Assembly: GCA_030063045.1 (NCBI GenBank)
Contig: JAQSEB010000042.1
Coordinates: 1,426,001 to 1,490,000, forward strand
From: Pratylenchus scribneri
Taxonomy: Eukaryota > Nematoda > Chromadorea > Rhabditida > Pratylenchidae
Reading direction: 5' to 3'
DNA: 64,000 nt
Shown: piece by piece, positions 23,593-35,499 of the stretch
How positions within the stretch are numbered: the stretch's first letter is position 1
Layout of the letters: the number at the start of each line of letters is the position of its first letter
The notes under the pieces: generated by a model
What the model saw: the letters and a program-made list of their open reading frames with translations, nothing else
What the model was told of the DNA's origin: nothing
Database searches by the model: none
Translations under genes and position numbers: made by a program

Positions 23593-25070
23593 TTATTCCC
23601 AAAATTTGAATTTCTTCATTTTTGGTTGAGTCAACAATTTATAATCAAAATGTTGACCAAATTGCAAAGGCGAAGGCAGACGAAGTTCTTGCGTTACACT
23701 GAAAATATTTTTAAAAATGCTTATTTGAATTAAAATAAATTCATATTTTTGAGAGGGTTAAATATTAATTATTTAATTTATGGGAATTTTAATAATAAAA
23801 ATAATAAATTCTGAATTTATTTTAAATATTTTTTTGGCCTATTTTTTTCATCCATCATCTAAATGCCTAATTAATCTCCACAATATTACCTCCGAATCCA
23901 CATTGTCACTCCAATTTTGGTGCCCTCAAGAATTGGGCATGCCCCATGGAATGAACGATATGCAACGGAATAATCGGGTAACATGTTCAGCCAAAGGAGG
24001 GCATCACCCATTTTTGGCATAAATGTAAATCCGACATCCGGGAACACCGTACCTGAATTCAATAGAATTCACTAAAATTCTTTAATTATGTTTTTTTAAA
24101 TTTTTCAATGCCTCAAATGCTAGGTTTTATTAAAAATTTTCATAAAACAGCAAAATTCAACTCTAAATAAACATAATTGCCTGTGCCAACAATATGTACT
24201 TAAGGAGGATATTTCCTACTGTACCCCAATTTTTTGCCTATTCGCCCTGTCACCATCACCACATCAATCAAATATTGCCCCAATCTATCTTTTTTAACCC
24301 CACCCTTTTTCCTCTCCATTATTCTCACACTTTCCCTCGCATTTAATAAAGAATAATTTAATGTCAAGTTTCCTTATCCTTAACCCATTCATTGGGCCAT
24401 TGGGGTGCTTAAACCTCCGGTGAAGTCCCTGGGCGAGAGTCTAGGTCAAGCTTTCGCTAACTTTAGCTCTAGATTAGGACTAATAATTATTTTGATACAA
24501 TCTTTAAATATATGTAAATTCACCCCCTCCTCTTTTGGCTGGCTGAAGAATTAACATGAATGTGGCAATTCGATTGCCCAACCAAGGTTCCGAATTGGCA
24601 ACCAAAAAGTCAAGATGTGGCGCATAATGGCCTCCAATTTCATATTTTTTCACCTCAACGACAATTTTGGATAATTTTTTAAATTAAATAATTAAATTAC
24701 ATTAAATTGTTCGGATCGGCCAAAATTGAATGCATTAATTCGTTGTTGAATGAAAATGAATGTGCTCATCAATTGTTGGGTGGAGAATGGATGAATGAAT
24801 GTGTTATTGGCCACAATGCTATCTTGCCAAATATTTTGGCCAAGTCCATCACGGACCAAAATTTGCTAAAAAAATAATATTTAATTTAATTTGGTTTTTA
24901 AATTGCCGATGTGAATAATTTCCTCTTTTCCAATTCATTCAAAATTGTTTGAATTCTTTTGGATGGCAAAAATTGGTGAAATTTGAGAATGGGCGGTTCT
25001 GCACTGAACAATTCCACTTTGACAAACATCAATGGGATTATTGCATAAATGTGGCACTGAAGACGGGAAT
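23593..25070 (-). CDS. Prolyl 4-hydroxylase alpha-type, 2OG-Fe(II) oxygenase; 5' end unresolved
   Basis: Hydroxylates proline in collagen-like proteins in the ER using iron, oxygen and 2-oxoglutarate, relevant to cuticle formation. Exons on the minus strand: 25070-24907 (RLQCHIYAIIPL ... KFHQFLPSKRIQTI), 24865 downward (RDGLGQNIWQDSIV ... RINAFNFG), then KKYEIGGHYAPHLDF, then TVFPDVGFTFMPKMGDALLW ... SFHGACPILEG, and last VTQELRLPSPLQFG ... FKFWE. The iron ligands are visible: H-x-D in PHLDF and the distal His in SFHGACP. The Lys expected to bind 2-oxoglutarate may be that in EGTKIG. The intron after 24907 has a GC donor. The N-terminal P4H peptide-binding domain is not seen. A start codon is not obvious; the small membrane protein just upstream may be the N-terminus. 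A dispersed repeat lies in the intron at 24178-24485. Confidence 0.8.
24178..24485 (-). repeat. Dispersed repeat family, copy 1 (in P4H intron)
   Basis: Shares with five other copies in this window the boxes CCTACTGTACCCC, ATCAATCAAATATTGCCCC and a CCTTTTTCCTCTCC stretch, plus a terminal CTCTAGATTAGGAC segment. Non-coding; no transposase. Confidence 0.7.
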
Positions 25071-25423
25071 CTAAATAATAATTATACTAATTTATTTGAC
25101 CCTAAAGAAATATTTTTTGGTGATAGGACAATTGGGGCTAGAATAATCTGATGGTAGAGATAAATTTAATAGATTAATTTATATATCATTTTATTGGACA
25201 TAAAATTAGCTAGTAAATGATATCAAAAGCATTTGATAATATTGGATATTTATCAAGTTATGGAAAAAAAATCCAGGTACAAAATTTTAATTAAATCAAT
25301 GGTTTTTTGGCCAAACCAAACTCGGTAAATTTCCAATATTAGTCAGTGATTTTGATATTTAGTTGATTTTAACTCCAATAAAATGGTATATAAATTAATC
25401 CATTAACTTTATCTCTATCATCA

Positions 25424-25886
25424 CTAGACTTTTCCATTCTCAATTGTCATATCCACAATTGTCGTACAGCCACCTTTTGCAAATTGTCCATTAAAAAGTG
25501 TGTCTTCGCTGACTTTGCAAAATTCCAATTCTTTCCTTGTCCAATGATATTTTCCATCAAAATAAGGATATCCATCATTGTAAAACTGAATACAATTTAA
25601 ATGTAATTAATAATAATAATTAATTTAATACCAATGTTGCCAATGCCAAAATGAATATTTTGAGGGAATGAAGCCAATGGAATATTTTGGACAAAATTGG
25701 TGGAATATAAACTTCCCCAGTTCGCAATGACATCAACGGGGTTTTGGCCAAAAGCCAATCAAAGGAATAAACAATTCGGGTGAGCATTGAATAGGAATAA
25801 AAATGCACAAAAATTGCCAATAAAATTGACAAACAAATTCCAATTTTGAGAGCAATTTTGGAGGCCGCAAATATTTTATAAATCAT
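25424..25886 (-). CDS. Small membrane protein, possibly the N-terminus of the P4H
   Basis: Two exons joined in phase 0. It starts MIYKIFAASKIALKIGICLS, has a first membrane segment (SILLAIFVHFYSY) and a second hydrophobic stretch (IFILALATL), then FYNDGYPYFDGKYHW and a Cys-containing tail ending at TAG (25426-25424), about 137 residues. Alternatively, a GT at about 25482 in GGCTGTACG would give phase 1 and join in frame to the P4H exon at 25070, making a type II membrane prolyl hydroxylase. The sequence alone does not decide between the two. I recognise no family for the small protein by itself. Confidence 0.45.
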
Positions 25887-25929
25887 TTTTGTAATAACTA
25901 AAATAATATTTTATAAATATTTTAATTTT

Positions 25930-26330
25930 TAAATAATTCTAAAGGTGTTTTTTGTGTTCAAATTTCGATTGGAATACTTCATCAAATTTACTCCATCAAT
26001 TTTTCTTACGGCATCAAAAAATTCAACTAATCCCCTTTGCTGACTTCCTTCTAATCCAAATCCAACTCTTTTTAATTGTGCATGACCCAAATTCTGCGCA
26101 ACTATTGCTTTGGGTGAAATTAATGTAAGGGCGCCAAGGGATGGAAATGTTCTTACATATTTTGATTGAAATGGGAAAAAGTGCCATGAGAAATTGAATT
26201 AGAGACTATTTAATTTGATAATATTATTAATTTTTGTTCGCTGAAATTAACAAAATTTCACCATTTTCTCCAATTATTTTGTCCATATCCACTGTTAAAA
26301 TAGACTGCCAATTGCTATGACATTTCTTTT
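25930..26330 (-). CDS. Putative exon(s), unknown protein
   Basis: A minus-strand frame from about 26165 to 25935 reads TFPSLGALTLISPKAIVAQN, LGHAQLKRVGFGLEGSQQRG and LVEFFDAVRKIDGVNLMKYS before a stop. The composition is that of real protein and a strong donor (GTAAGAA) follows FFDA. A possible upstream exon near 26310-26240 contains MDKIIGENGEILLISANK. I could not assemble a full gene or name a family. Confidence 0.3.
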
Positions 26331-26375
26331 TGTTTTAATAGAAAGCCATTATAGGACTATAATGATTCAATCAAA

Positions 26376-26469
26376 ATGAATATTGGAGCACAATTAATTA
26401 ATTATTTTTATTTATTTTCATTTCTATGCTTGTGGCTTTATTCAAATTATATTGGCCAAAGGGCAATGG
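26376..26469 (+). CDS. Possible first exon with a signal peptide
   Basis: ATG at 26376 opens MNIGAQLINYFYLFSFLCLW followed by LYSNYIGQRAM and a GT donor (GTAATCG). It looks like a secretory first exon, but no convincing second exon was found before the next gene. Confidence 0.25.
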
Positions 26470-26961
26470 TAATCGATTAATTATCAATGAAATCAAATTG
26501 AGATGATTGCATTTTTAATAAAAAAAATAATTACGTCCAATTTTGATTTATTTGTGTTCTATTTATGTCAAATTTATTCAAATTTTGTACCATGGCTTTT
26601 AAAAATGCCTTAGCATTTTGCAATGTTCAAAATTAAATCTCTTTATTGTTTCCATGGTTTCATTTATTTTATTCCAATCAAATTTCCCCACGTAAATTGT
26701 AAGTTTTCTTCGGCATCGGCACAAAAAAGTTGGTGACGGCTGGCCTTTCCATTCGGCCTAATTCATTCATTCATTCATTTTTTATTTGGTCAATATTCTA
26801 CGTAAAAAGAAAATAATTTCATATTTAATTCTGAAAAATCTAAAAAAAAAAATTAAAAATTGAATATTTTTAAATTAATTATTCCGAATTTGGAGGCACA
26901 AATAATTCATAAATTAACCCCTCTCGTCCATTGACAAAAAATTAATTTTTACCTTTTGGCA

Positions 26962-27180
26962 TTTTCATATTGTCAATGCCAATAATTCCCAGGATCTTTC
27001 CTATTCATCCTACTGTACCCCTCACTTTTTCCCTAATCGCCTGTACCGTAACCCTATCAATCAAATATTGCCTCAATCTGCCTTTTTATACACATTCTTT
27101 TTCATCTCCTAATAAGGCTTTTAATTAACTCTTCCCATTTATCATCACATTTTCTCACACAATAAATAAATAATATTATA
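26962..27180 (-). repeat. Dispersed repeat family, copy 2
   Basis: Contains CCTATTCATCCTACTGTACC, AATCGCCTGTACCGTAACCC and TATCAATCAAATATTGCCTC, as in the copies at 56676 and 59705. It lies directly upstream of the membrane-protein gene that starts at 27220 and may contribute to its promoter. Confidence 0.75.
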
Positions 27181-27219
27181 AAATTAAATGATTTAACATT
27201 TTTTAGCAAATTAAAAATA

Positions 27220-30200
27220 ATGAAAAATATTTGTTGGGTCATCGATTTCTTGGCTGCCATAATTTTGGCATTATTTTTATATGGCCTCGATCTGCTGAAT
27301 TTCTATTTGGGTTTTAAACCACTTTTCTTCGATTTGGTAAATTTAATTTATTAGTATTTAGAAAATTAATTATTAAAAAATTATCGAAAAAGATATTATT
27401 TTTATTTACCAAAAAAATTTAGATTCTCAATTTGCTTTTATTCTCCTCAATTTTATTTATGCTAATTTTTATATACAAAACTGGATGCACTCCATTCAAT
27501 GTTCCGTACAAAATTCCATGGCCCAGTTTTATCTGTATGATTGTTTTGTCAACCTCCGTCTCCTTTGGATTCCTCTATTATTCGGTGAGTTTAATTTATT
27601 AAAAAATTTACAAAAAAATTTAAATTTTATAGAGAAAAAATAATCATTTTTTGTGCTGGAAAAAATTTTTGTGAAATTAAAAAAAAAAGATTTTTGAATT
27701 TTTTTCTCCATTTTTTCACACAGATTTAAATGCCATTTTTCCTTTATTAAATTTATTAATTTTTCCAATAACATTTTCAGATATTCAAATTGGCATTTCG
27801 TGAATGTCCTCATGCCAGCGATGGTGACGGAAATGATTTGTTCATTTTAACAATGCAACGAATTTTGATCATCATTTTGACCATTTTATCCGTCTTTTAT
27901 TTGATGAAACGGTCAAAAATACATTTAAAAATTATTTTAATTTTAATTAATTTCAGTGCCCATTTTGGTTCATTGGACAAAAAATTTGATTTACTTTCCC
28001 GTTTCACAATTAATTTTACTTTAATATTTTTACGTTTACAATTAATTGACGAGAAAATTTCTGCCTCAATTGAGGATATCTGCTTCCAAAGCGATGATTT
28101 TAATTCAATTCTGGAAATATTCTGCTCCCCAAATAAACATGGACAAATTACGTATTGAAAAATATTAAATATTATTTCGATTTTAAAATACTTTTAAGTA
28201 ACATTTCGACGACTCACTCAAATTCAATTTGCAATGAACGAACGGAAAATGAATTAATTTGGGTAATTTTGGACAGGAATTTATTGCATCCAACAATAAT
28301 TAGCATTGCCACGGAAATGGTCCCCGTTTTGTTGTGCATTCATTGGTCAGAGGAAACATTTTAATATTTTTTATAATTTTTATTAAAGGTTGGTCTGCGG
28401 CTATGGGGAACAAAGGGCGGAAATGTTGGCAAGACAATGCAAAATTAAGGTGGAATAAATATTCTGTTGATGGAATATATTTAAAAAAAATATTTCATTT
28501 CTAAAAATATTATCAAAAAATGTGGACATAATTTCCAAATTTTGATAATTTTTATGACATTAGCAGTGTTTTCATGATAGTGCTAAAATGATATGATAAT
28601 GATATGATAGTGATATGATAACAGTTTGACTATCATATCAGTATCATATCATTTTTAGAAATTTACTATCATAAAAATGATACTATCATGATAGTTGAAA
28701 TCAGGCATTTATCAAAGAATTTTTAAAAATTTTGTCCATTTTTCAAAGAATTTTTGAAAATTTTGTCTATTTTTCAAAGAATTTTTGAAAATTTTGTTTA
28801 TTTTTCAAAGAATTTTTGAAAATTTTGTCTATTTTTCAAAGAACTTTTAAAAATTTTGTCCATTTTTCAAAGAATTTTTGAAAATTTTGTCTATTTTTCA
28901 AAGAATTTTTGAAAATTTTGTTTATTTTTCAAAGAATTTTTGAAAATTTTGTCTATTTTTCAAAGAACTTTTAAAAATTTTGTCCATTTTTTAAAGAATT
29001 TTTGAAAATTTTGTCTATTTTTCAAAGAACTTTTTATAGATTTTGGACAATTTTTAAATAAATTATTATTCCTGAACCCTTTATTGCCATTTTTAGCAAT
29101 CAAATCTTTTTCTTATGTATTTCTCTTAAATATATAGTATTGAATTTTTCATATACGTTTCTCTGTTGAATTTAAAAAATTCAAAATTTAAAGCTATACT
29201 TAAAAAATGAAATCCCATTAAACTTATTTATCTAACCAAAGAAAATTTATTAACTTGGAAAGAAAATTTTTTTTTAAATGTTGGTCTTTTTCTCGATTTT
29301 TTCAAAATGATAATGATAGAAAAATGATATGATAATGATAATGCTAAAATGATATGATAATGATATGATAGTGATATGATAGTGATAATTGCCACTATCA
29401 TTATCATATCATATCATTTTGAATGATACCATTTTGACTATCATATCACTATCATATCATTTTGAAAATTTTGTTATCATGAAAACACTGGACATTAGAT
29501 GTCAAAATTTAATTGACTTTATTATTTTCTGGGATTTAATTAATTTTTTGCATAAGTATTAATTAATTTATTTATTTTTATTATAAAAATTTCGATGAAA
29601 AGCGTTTGTAGATTTTTTGGCTGTCTTCTAAAATTTATCCATTTATTTAAGGAAACAAGAGAAAAATTTATGGGTTTAAAAAATATTATTTTAATTTTAA
29701 TGAATTTTTTATTTCTAAATTTTTCAATTAAATGATTTTAAATTATTAGCTTAGCTTCGTAATTTTATTTAAATTTGAATTTTTTATTTTTTTTAGGTTG
29801 AAGCTGCCATCAAAGTTCCCTCATTCATTTTCAATATGGTCTCCACAACTGAGGTACAAAATCAATTTTTTAAAAAGTTAAAAAATAAATAAAAATAACA
29901 TTTTTAGGTACATTATAATTATAATTAATAAATATTTTTAAAATCGTTTATACAAAAATAAATTTAAAAATTATAAAAATAATTTTTTATTTCAGCCTTC
30001 CCAAAATCCTGGCGTACCGGAAATATCAAAAATTGTTCGTCAATTTCTCAAAATTTCTTCCATTCTTTTAATTTTGTTGGGCATTTCCAATTTCCTTGCC
30101 GCATTTTATATTTATTTCCGCACCTATGATGGCCATCATGAATTAATAAGTAAAAATGCAATGGACAAACAAATCAAAGGCGCAAAAAATTTTATCAAAT

Positions 30201-31908
30201 TCGCCCTTTCCGGTCTTCATTTTCTGCTGCGATTATTGGTAAAAATGGGAAATTAAAATTATTTACTATTAATAAGAAAATAGAGAAAAAAATTTTAAAA
30301 AAGGTATATTATATATAAAATATTGGTATAAGTATTGTTATATTTATATTATGTATTAAATATTATTATATTACACATTAAATATTAATATTATTATATT
30401 ATATATTAAATATTATTATATTATATATTCAATATTATTATATTATATATTCAATATTTGTATATTCAATATTATTATATTAAAATTAATAAATTATATA
30501 TTAAATAAGTATTGCTATTTTATATATTATATATTATTATATTATATATTGAATATTATTATATTTATATATTAAATATTGTTGGTTTATACTTTATATA
30601 TTAAATATTATATATATAAATATTTGCATACAAATATTTTAATAATGAATTGAATTTTTTATTTTTATTTTTTGTCAGATTTATCTCTGGACCAGGAATA
30701 TTTCCTGCGCCGCATTGGATTTGAATTTTATGGCCGATTCCACTTGTGATCGTTTTCTAATGTATATGTGCATTCCATTCCTCATTCCGGCCACAATTGC
30801 GTATATGGGCGAACGAATGTATTTCATCTGGAATTTTGGCTCAAATGATGAGAAAGCAAACATTTTTCTACTAATTGTCGGCAATTTACCAAATCTTCTT
30901 AAAATTGTAAATAAAATGGGAAAATTTTGAATATTTATTGGATTGAATCATTATCAAACGAGGAAAATTTTAAAACCGAAAATAGTTAAAGAAACTGAAA
31001 CCGACATTTTTCTAAAACCGAAAAATTGGAATTTTAAAACCGATAGATTTGTAAAAAAATTTGGATACTGTATTTAAAAAGCCCATCCCAAATTTTCCCT
31101 GGGGGCTAATAAGTTTATTAAACTTACATTCTTTTTGATTTTTGGAGTCGAAAATTATAAGTCATAGCCAATGCTCCTGACTGAGCTTCTTTGGAAGATA
31201 CGATATAGGAATTTATTGCCTGAGGGTTAATAAGTGAATTAGACTTGCCTCAAATTTCCCGATTTTTGAGAGGGAATTAAAATTTTAATTCCATGCCTGT
31301 GGACTTTTAAGAAGATACGGCAATGGGAATTTATTTTACAGTCAGATATAATATAATCCATATTTTAGATGGCAAAATGCCTCGAGACATTGTCCCTTTG
31401 CCAATTGCTTGCTTTGCCAAAACAAACACTCCAAAGGCAAAAACACAACTTTTTTGGCCATTTAATTATTGCCAGCATTGTCCTAAATTTTTGTGACTTT
31501 TTTGGCACCTATTTCAACCTCAATCAAATTGCCCAACATTTGCACATTTTCATCGATGCCCTCCGGCAAAATCCAACCAAAAAAGTGTTGGAAGCATTCA
31601 CAGTTTTGGCGGTGGCCGCAAAATTGTTGACATTTTCAAATTTTCTATTCACATTCACATGCGCCATTGCATGGATTGAAATTTTGTTGAGGTCAAAAAC
31701 AATTAATATAAATTAATTTTTACATATTTTTTTATATATATTTTTATTCAAATTATTAATTTTTATTTGTAGATATCGCAAAAAACGATGCATTTATCAG
31801 CAACAACAAAATGGAGACGGCATAGATAATAATAATAATATGGAAATGGAACAAATTCAGCATCAAATTGTGCTCCAAAATACAATGAAAGACGATTTGG
31901 TGGATTAG
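27220..31908 (+). CDS. Multipass membrane protein, unknown family
   Basis: About twelve exons join in frame from ATG 27220 (acceptor TTTTTAG just upstream) to TAG ending 31908, roughly 480 residues. Predicted membrane segments include FLAAIILALFLYGLDLLNFY, LNLLLFSSILFMLIFIY, FICMIVLSTSVSFGFLYYS, ILIIILTILSVFYLM, SIATEMVPVLLCIHWLV, SSILLILLGISNFLAAFYIY, MYMCIPFLIPATIAYM, LIIASIVLNFCDFFGTYF and LLTFSNFLFTFTCAIAWIEI. A Cys-rich extracellular or loop stretch (SIEDICFQSDDF, LEIFCSPNKH, SNSICNE) lies in the middle, and a hydrophilic tail (QQQQNGDGIDNNNN) ends it. The intron from 28456 to 29795 carries a 927-bp hAT-type MITE. The AT-rich stretch at 30300-30640 is a TATTATATTA-type low-complexity intron. 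A transporter or receptor role is possible; no diagnostic motif is seen. Confidence 0.6.
28564..29490. mobile_element. hAT-type MITE, 927 bp, with 8-bp target duplication
   Basis: Terminal inverted repeats CAGTGTTTTCATGATA (28564) and TATCATGAAAACACTG (ending 29490), flanked by the exact 8-bp duplication GACATTAG (28556-28563 and 29491-29498). Inside are inverted ATGATATGATAATGATATGA stretches near each end and a central 32-bp tandem array (28715-29035). The TIR start CAGTG and the 8-bp duplication both fit the hAT superfamily. There is no open frame for a transposase. Confidence 0.85.
28715..29035. repeat. 32-bp tandem repeat inside the MITE, about ten copies
   Basis: Units of TTTTTCAAAGAATTTTTGAA plus AATTTTGTCTA with a higher-order pattern (variants GTCCA, GTCTA and GTTTA recur in order). 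Confidence 0.85.
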
Positions 31909-32931
31909 CTAGATTAATTTTTTATTTGTTAAATGTGAAATTTTTACTTTTTTAATAAAAAAAATATATGATTGATTGATTGGATCTTGGATGAAAAAAA
32001 TGGACTAAATTAATTGTATTAATCGCATTAAAATTAAAATATGTCTATGAAGCACGAGAAAATTATTTTACTCGCAGGATTCCGGAAGGAATTCCTTTTT
32101 ATCCACGACAATCAATTTGAAATTTAAAAATTTTTAATGTTTTAATTTTGTTAAAATCCTCTTTTATTTTGATTAAACTTTATTAAATTTTATATAAAAT
32201 GATGCATCTTGATGAGCTCTATTAAATAGTATTAGAAAGTCTTGATTTAAACCAGTAATGAAGAGTTTTAAACGAAAACTTATTTTTTAGTATGAATTTT
32301 TAAAAATTCTTCAAAAATACCCATAAAAAGCAAAATTTCAAAAATCAGTTTTTTCAAAATCCGCCCGTTAGATCGGTCTCAAAATTTGAGATTATATTTT
32401 ATATATTGTATATGCTAAAATATATCAAAAATTCATACGGAGATCTCCGACAGTATTTTAGCTAAAATAAATTTTGGAGTTCCAAACCCTCCAATAGTGT
32501 AATTTCATAAGAAGGTTACGCATAAATGACTGACTCATGAAGATTGAATGATTTAAAAAGAATGGGGAAAAAATGACCCTAAAAACTTATTATGATCAAT
32601 TAATTATTACTCCAACCATCAAAAATTTGCATTTAGAATTATCACATTCTCATATTTTAAAATTTATTATGAATTATTTATTAAAAATTGGAAATAATAA
32701 AAACAGAATAAAAAAAGAGTCAGTGTGAAAATATAAAAATCACCAAAAATTGTGGGAAAATAATATTAAAATTGGATACTTTTTGGTATTGTAATAATTT
32801 AATTAATTAATAAAATGTATTATTTTCAATGCCCAAATTCTTCATTCTCATTCAATCCCAATGTCCGCGCCGTCAATAAATCTATTAAATTAATTAAAAT
32901 AATTTAATATTCCCTTCAAATATTTTACCAT
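31909..32931. other. Intergenic, no gene recognised
   Basis: AT-rich sequence between the convergent membrane-protein gene (plus) and VPS26 gene (minus). No exon-like frame or named repeat was found. Confidence 0.5.
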
Positions 32932-35096
32932 TTATTCCTTTTCCATATTCCCTTCCTCCTTCTGTGTTTCTTCTTCCATTTCCCCATTTCCTTCTCCTCC
33001 TTCATCCTTTTCTTCCTCTTCATCTTCCTTCAAAATTGTCGTCGTCTTCGCCGTATTTTCGGCACTCTCGACGGTCATTCTCGCTGCCCTCCCTCCACCT
33101 TCATTAGTGTTTGTGGCCAATGGAGTGGATTGGCCCTGAGGCTGTTGAATTTGTTGAAAATGTTGTTGGGATGGTTGCCTCGGGGCAAGTGGCTTTTCCA
33201 AACGACGCCAAAGGGTTATTTCCTATAAAATTGGAATTAAATTTCTATTCTTTTATTTGGGAATAATTTGAATATTTCCCAATTTCCCTTCCCAATTTTT
33301 GGACCTGCTGCTTGAAATATCGTCGATCCTCCTCGTCAATTAGCACCAAATTGAGGAAATATTTGATGGAAAAACGTTTGGCCACATCCCGGAGTGTGGG
33401 GGTCAAATCATAGCCGGCAAGGAATAAACGAATTGGAATTGATTCACCTTTGAAAAATTAATTCAAAAATTAATTCAAAATAAATAAAAATAATTAATAA
33501 TTAAGTTAAATAATAATTAAAATTAAATAATATATTAATATTTATTTGTCACCTTTGACCGGTGCCCCATCCATGATTTCATATTTTGCGATTGTCTCAT
33601 TCTCGTGGAATACATTTGGCCCGTTCCCAACGGATTCCCTCTTCAATATTGCAATTTCCATGTGTTTTATTTTGATTCGGACAAGCAGAAAATAAATTTT
33701 CCCAACAATCACATCCTTCAAATGATATCTGAAAAGAGAACATTATGATTAAAATATTGTAAGGAATATTTTCAATTTTTAATAAATTATTTTGAAATTA
33801 GTTTGTTGATTAATTAGAAAAAAAAATATAAAATTATTTGTAATAAAATTTATTAAATTAATTAAAAATTAATTAAATTTTGATGGAAAAATAAATAAAT
33901 TGTGGACCACCTGGATTTGTTGTATTCAAATTCGATGTGCAAACAATCCTCAATGCCAACTTCCATTTTGATGCTGGCATCCTGATCCGGATAGGAGGCC
34001 AAAGTGTGGACGGCAAACTAATTAAAGGAAATAGATTTAATTGGTAAATTATAAAAAAATGTAATTTTAATTATGAATTAGAATGGTCAAGGAAATTTGC
34101 GAATTTTGGCATAATTTCTTGATGAATATCCGCTTCTAATTTAACATATTTATATCATTATATTATGTCTCTGATTGGGATGAAATTAATTAAAGTAAAA
34201 ATTTGTTGATTTAGTTAGTTAGATAGATAGGCAAATATTTATGGCCATCATAAAAGGGTAAAATAGGCCAAAATTGGGCAGTTTTAAGCCAAAACTTTTT
34301 CTGGCCAATTATCATTTTGATCAATCATTTTGATATCCAAAATGCTCAACAAAAGAGCAAAACCAACATTTATTAATAATTTGTTAAAATATTGGCCAGT
34401 GTGCAAAATGTGTGGCTAATTGCCATATATTTTTGCCATTTTTTTCCTATATTTTTTTATACCTCCATTTCATGGGCAATGTCAGTTAGGCGGCGGAAAA
34501 TTGTGACACGCAAAAAATAGCGTAATTTAACATTCGATCCAATGTAGGTTTCATACTAAATCAATTAATTTAATTATATTTTTAATTAAAATAAATGATT
34601 TTACTGGTTTGCTGACATTAGCAAAACAAAATGGGAATTTTGTGTTTTGTTGGATTAATTCACCGGGACGGGCCAATTCCTTGGTTTGATAGAGAAAATC
34701 GTGCTGATTGCCTCGATCATAGTACACTTCTAAACAGTGAACAATTTAGGACCATTTTAGTTGGTCACCAACCAATTTGGCCAATCAAATCCACCCGAAT
34801 GCCTTGATGTTCCAATTTTTGGCCAGACTTTTTCAAATTGATTGCAACTTCGCCGGCCACATTCTCCCCATCATAGAATAAATAATAGGTCTACAATTTA
34901 ATTCATTTTTTATTCCACATAAAATATTTGAATTCAATTTCCGGACCTCATATTGTCCATCGTCCATCCGAATTCTGGCCGTCCTTTGTTGCTCCTCATT
35001 TTCGAGCCGAATGGCAATTTCGGCGGATTGGCCAAACCCAAAAAATGACTACAAATTGGGACACATTTCGACAATTAAAAATCAAATTTATACCAT
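32932..35096 (-). CDS. vps-26: VPS26, retromer cargo-selective complex subunit
   Basis: Arrestin-fold subunit that works with VPS35 and VPS29 on endosomes to return receptors to the Golgi or plasma membrane. Exons on the minus strand read, in order: M (a single-codon first coding exon, 35096-35094, followed at once by a GT donor), SFFGFGQSAEIAIRLENEEQ, TYYLFYDGENVAGEVAINLK, EVYYDRGNQHDFLYQTKELA, YETYIGSNVKLRYFLRVTIF, FAVHTLASYPDQDASIKMEV, RYHLKDVIVGKIYFLLVRIK, GESIPIRLFLAGYDLTPTLR, KYFLNLVLIDEEDRRYFKQQ and EITLWRRLEKP. The match to the conserved family is near-continuous. The C-terminal tail beyond the core (about 33190-32932) is long, Gln-rich then very acidic (EDEEEEKDEGGEGNGEMEEE), ending MEKE; such tails vary between species. 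Confidence 0.95.
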
Positions 35097-35499
35097 TTTT
35101 AGTGTTGAATAATAAAGCTAATAATTCCAATAAATAGTAATTAATTAATTTAATAAATTGCTTATTTCCGCTGGATTTGGATAGGAAAAATCCTTAAAAA
35201 TAATTAATTTTTTTATTCTTTGATTATTTTTTCTTTCTTTCTTTTCCTTCTCTCGTTTTTATTTACTATTATTTTAAAACAACAAAATGCCATAAATTTT
35301 TTAAAATTAAGAATGAATGGCCATAAAACATACAGTACCAGTAGAGGAGACAAACGCAAAATGGGTAAATTATGCATAATAAACCGTCTAGCCATAAATA
35401 CCAAAATATAAAATGATGAATTAATTAATAACAATTTTTATTTTAGTATTTCACTTTTTTTTAAATTTTCTCAGAGGAAAGGATATTGGAGTGGAGAAT

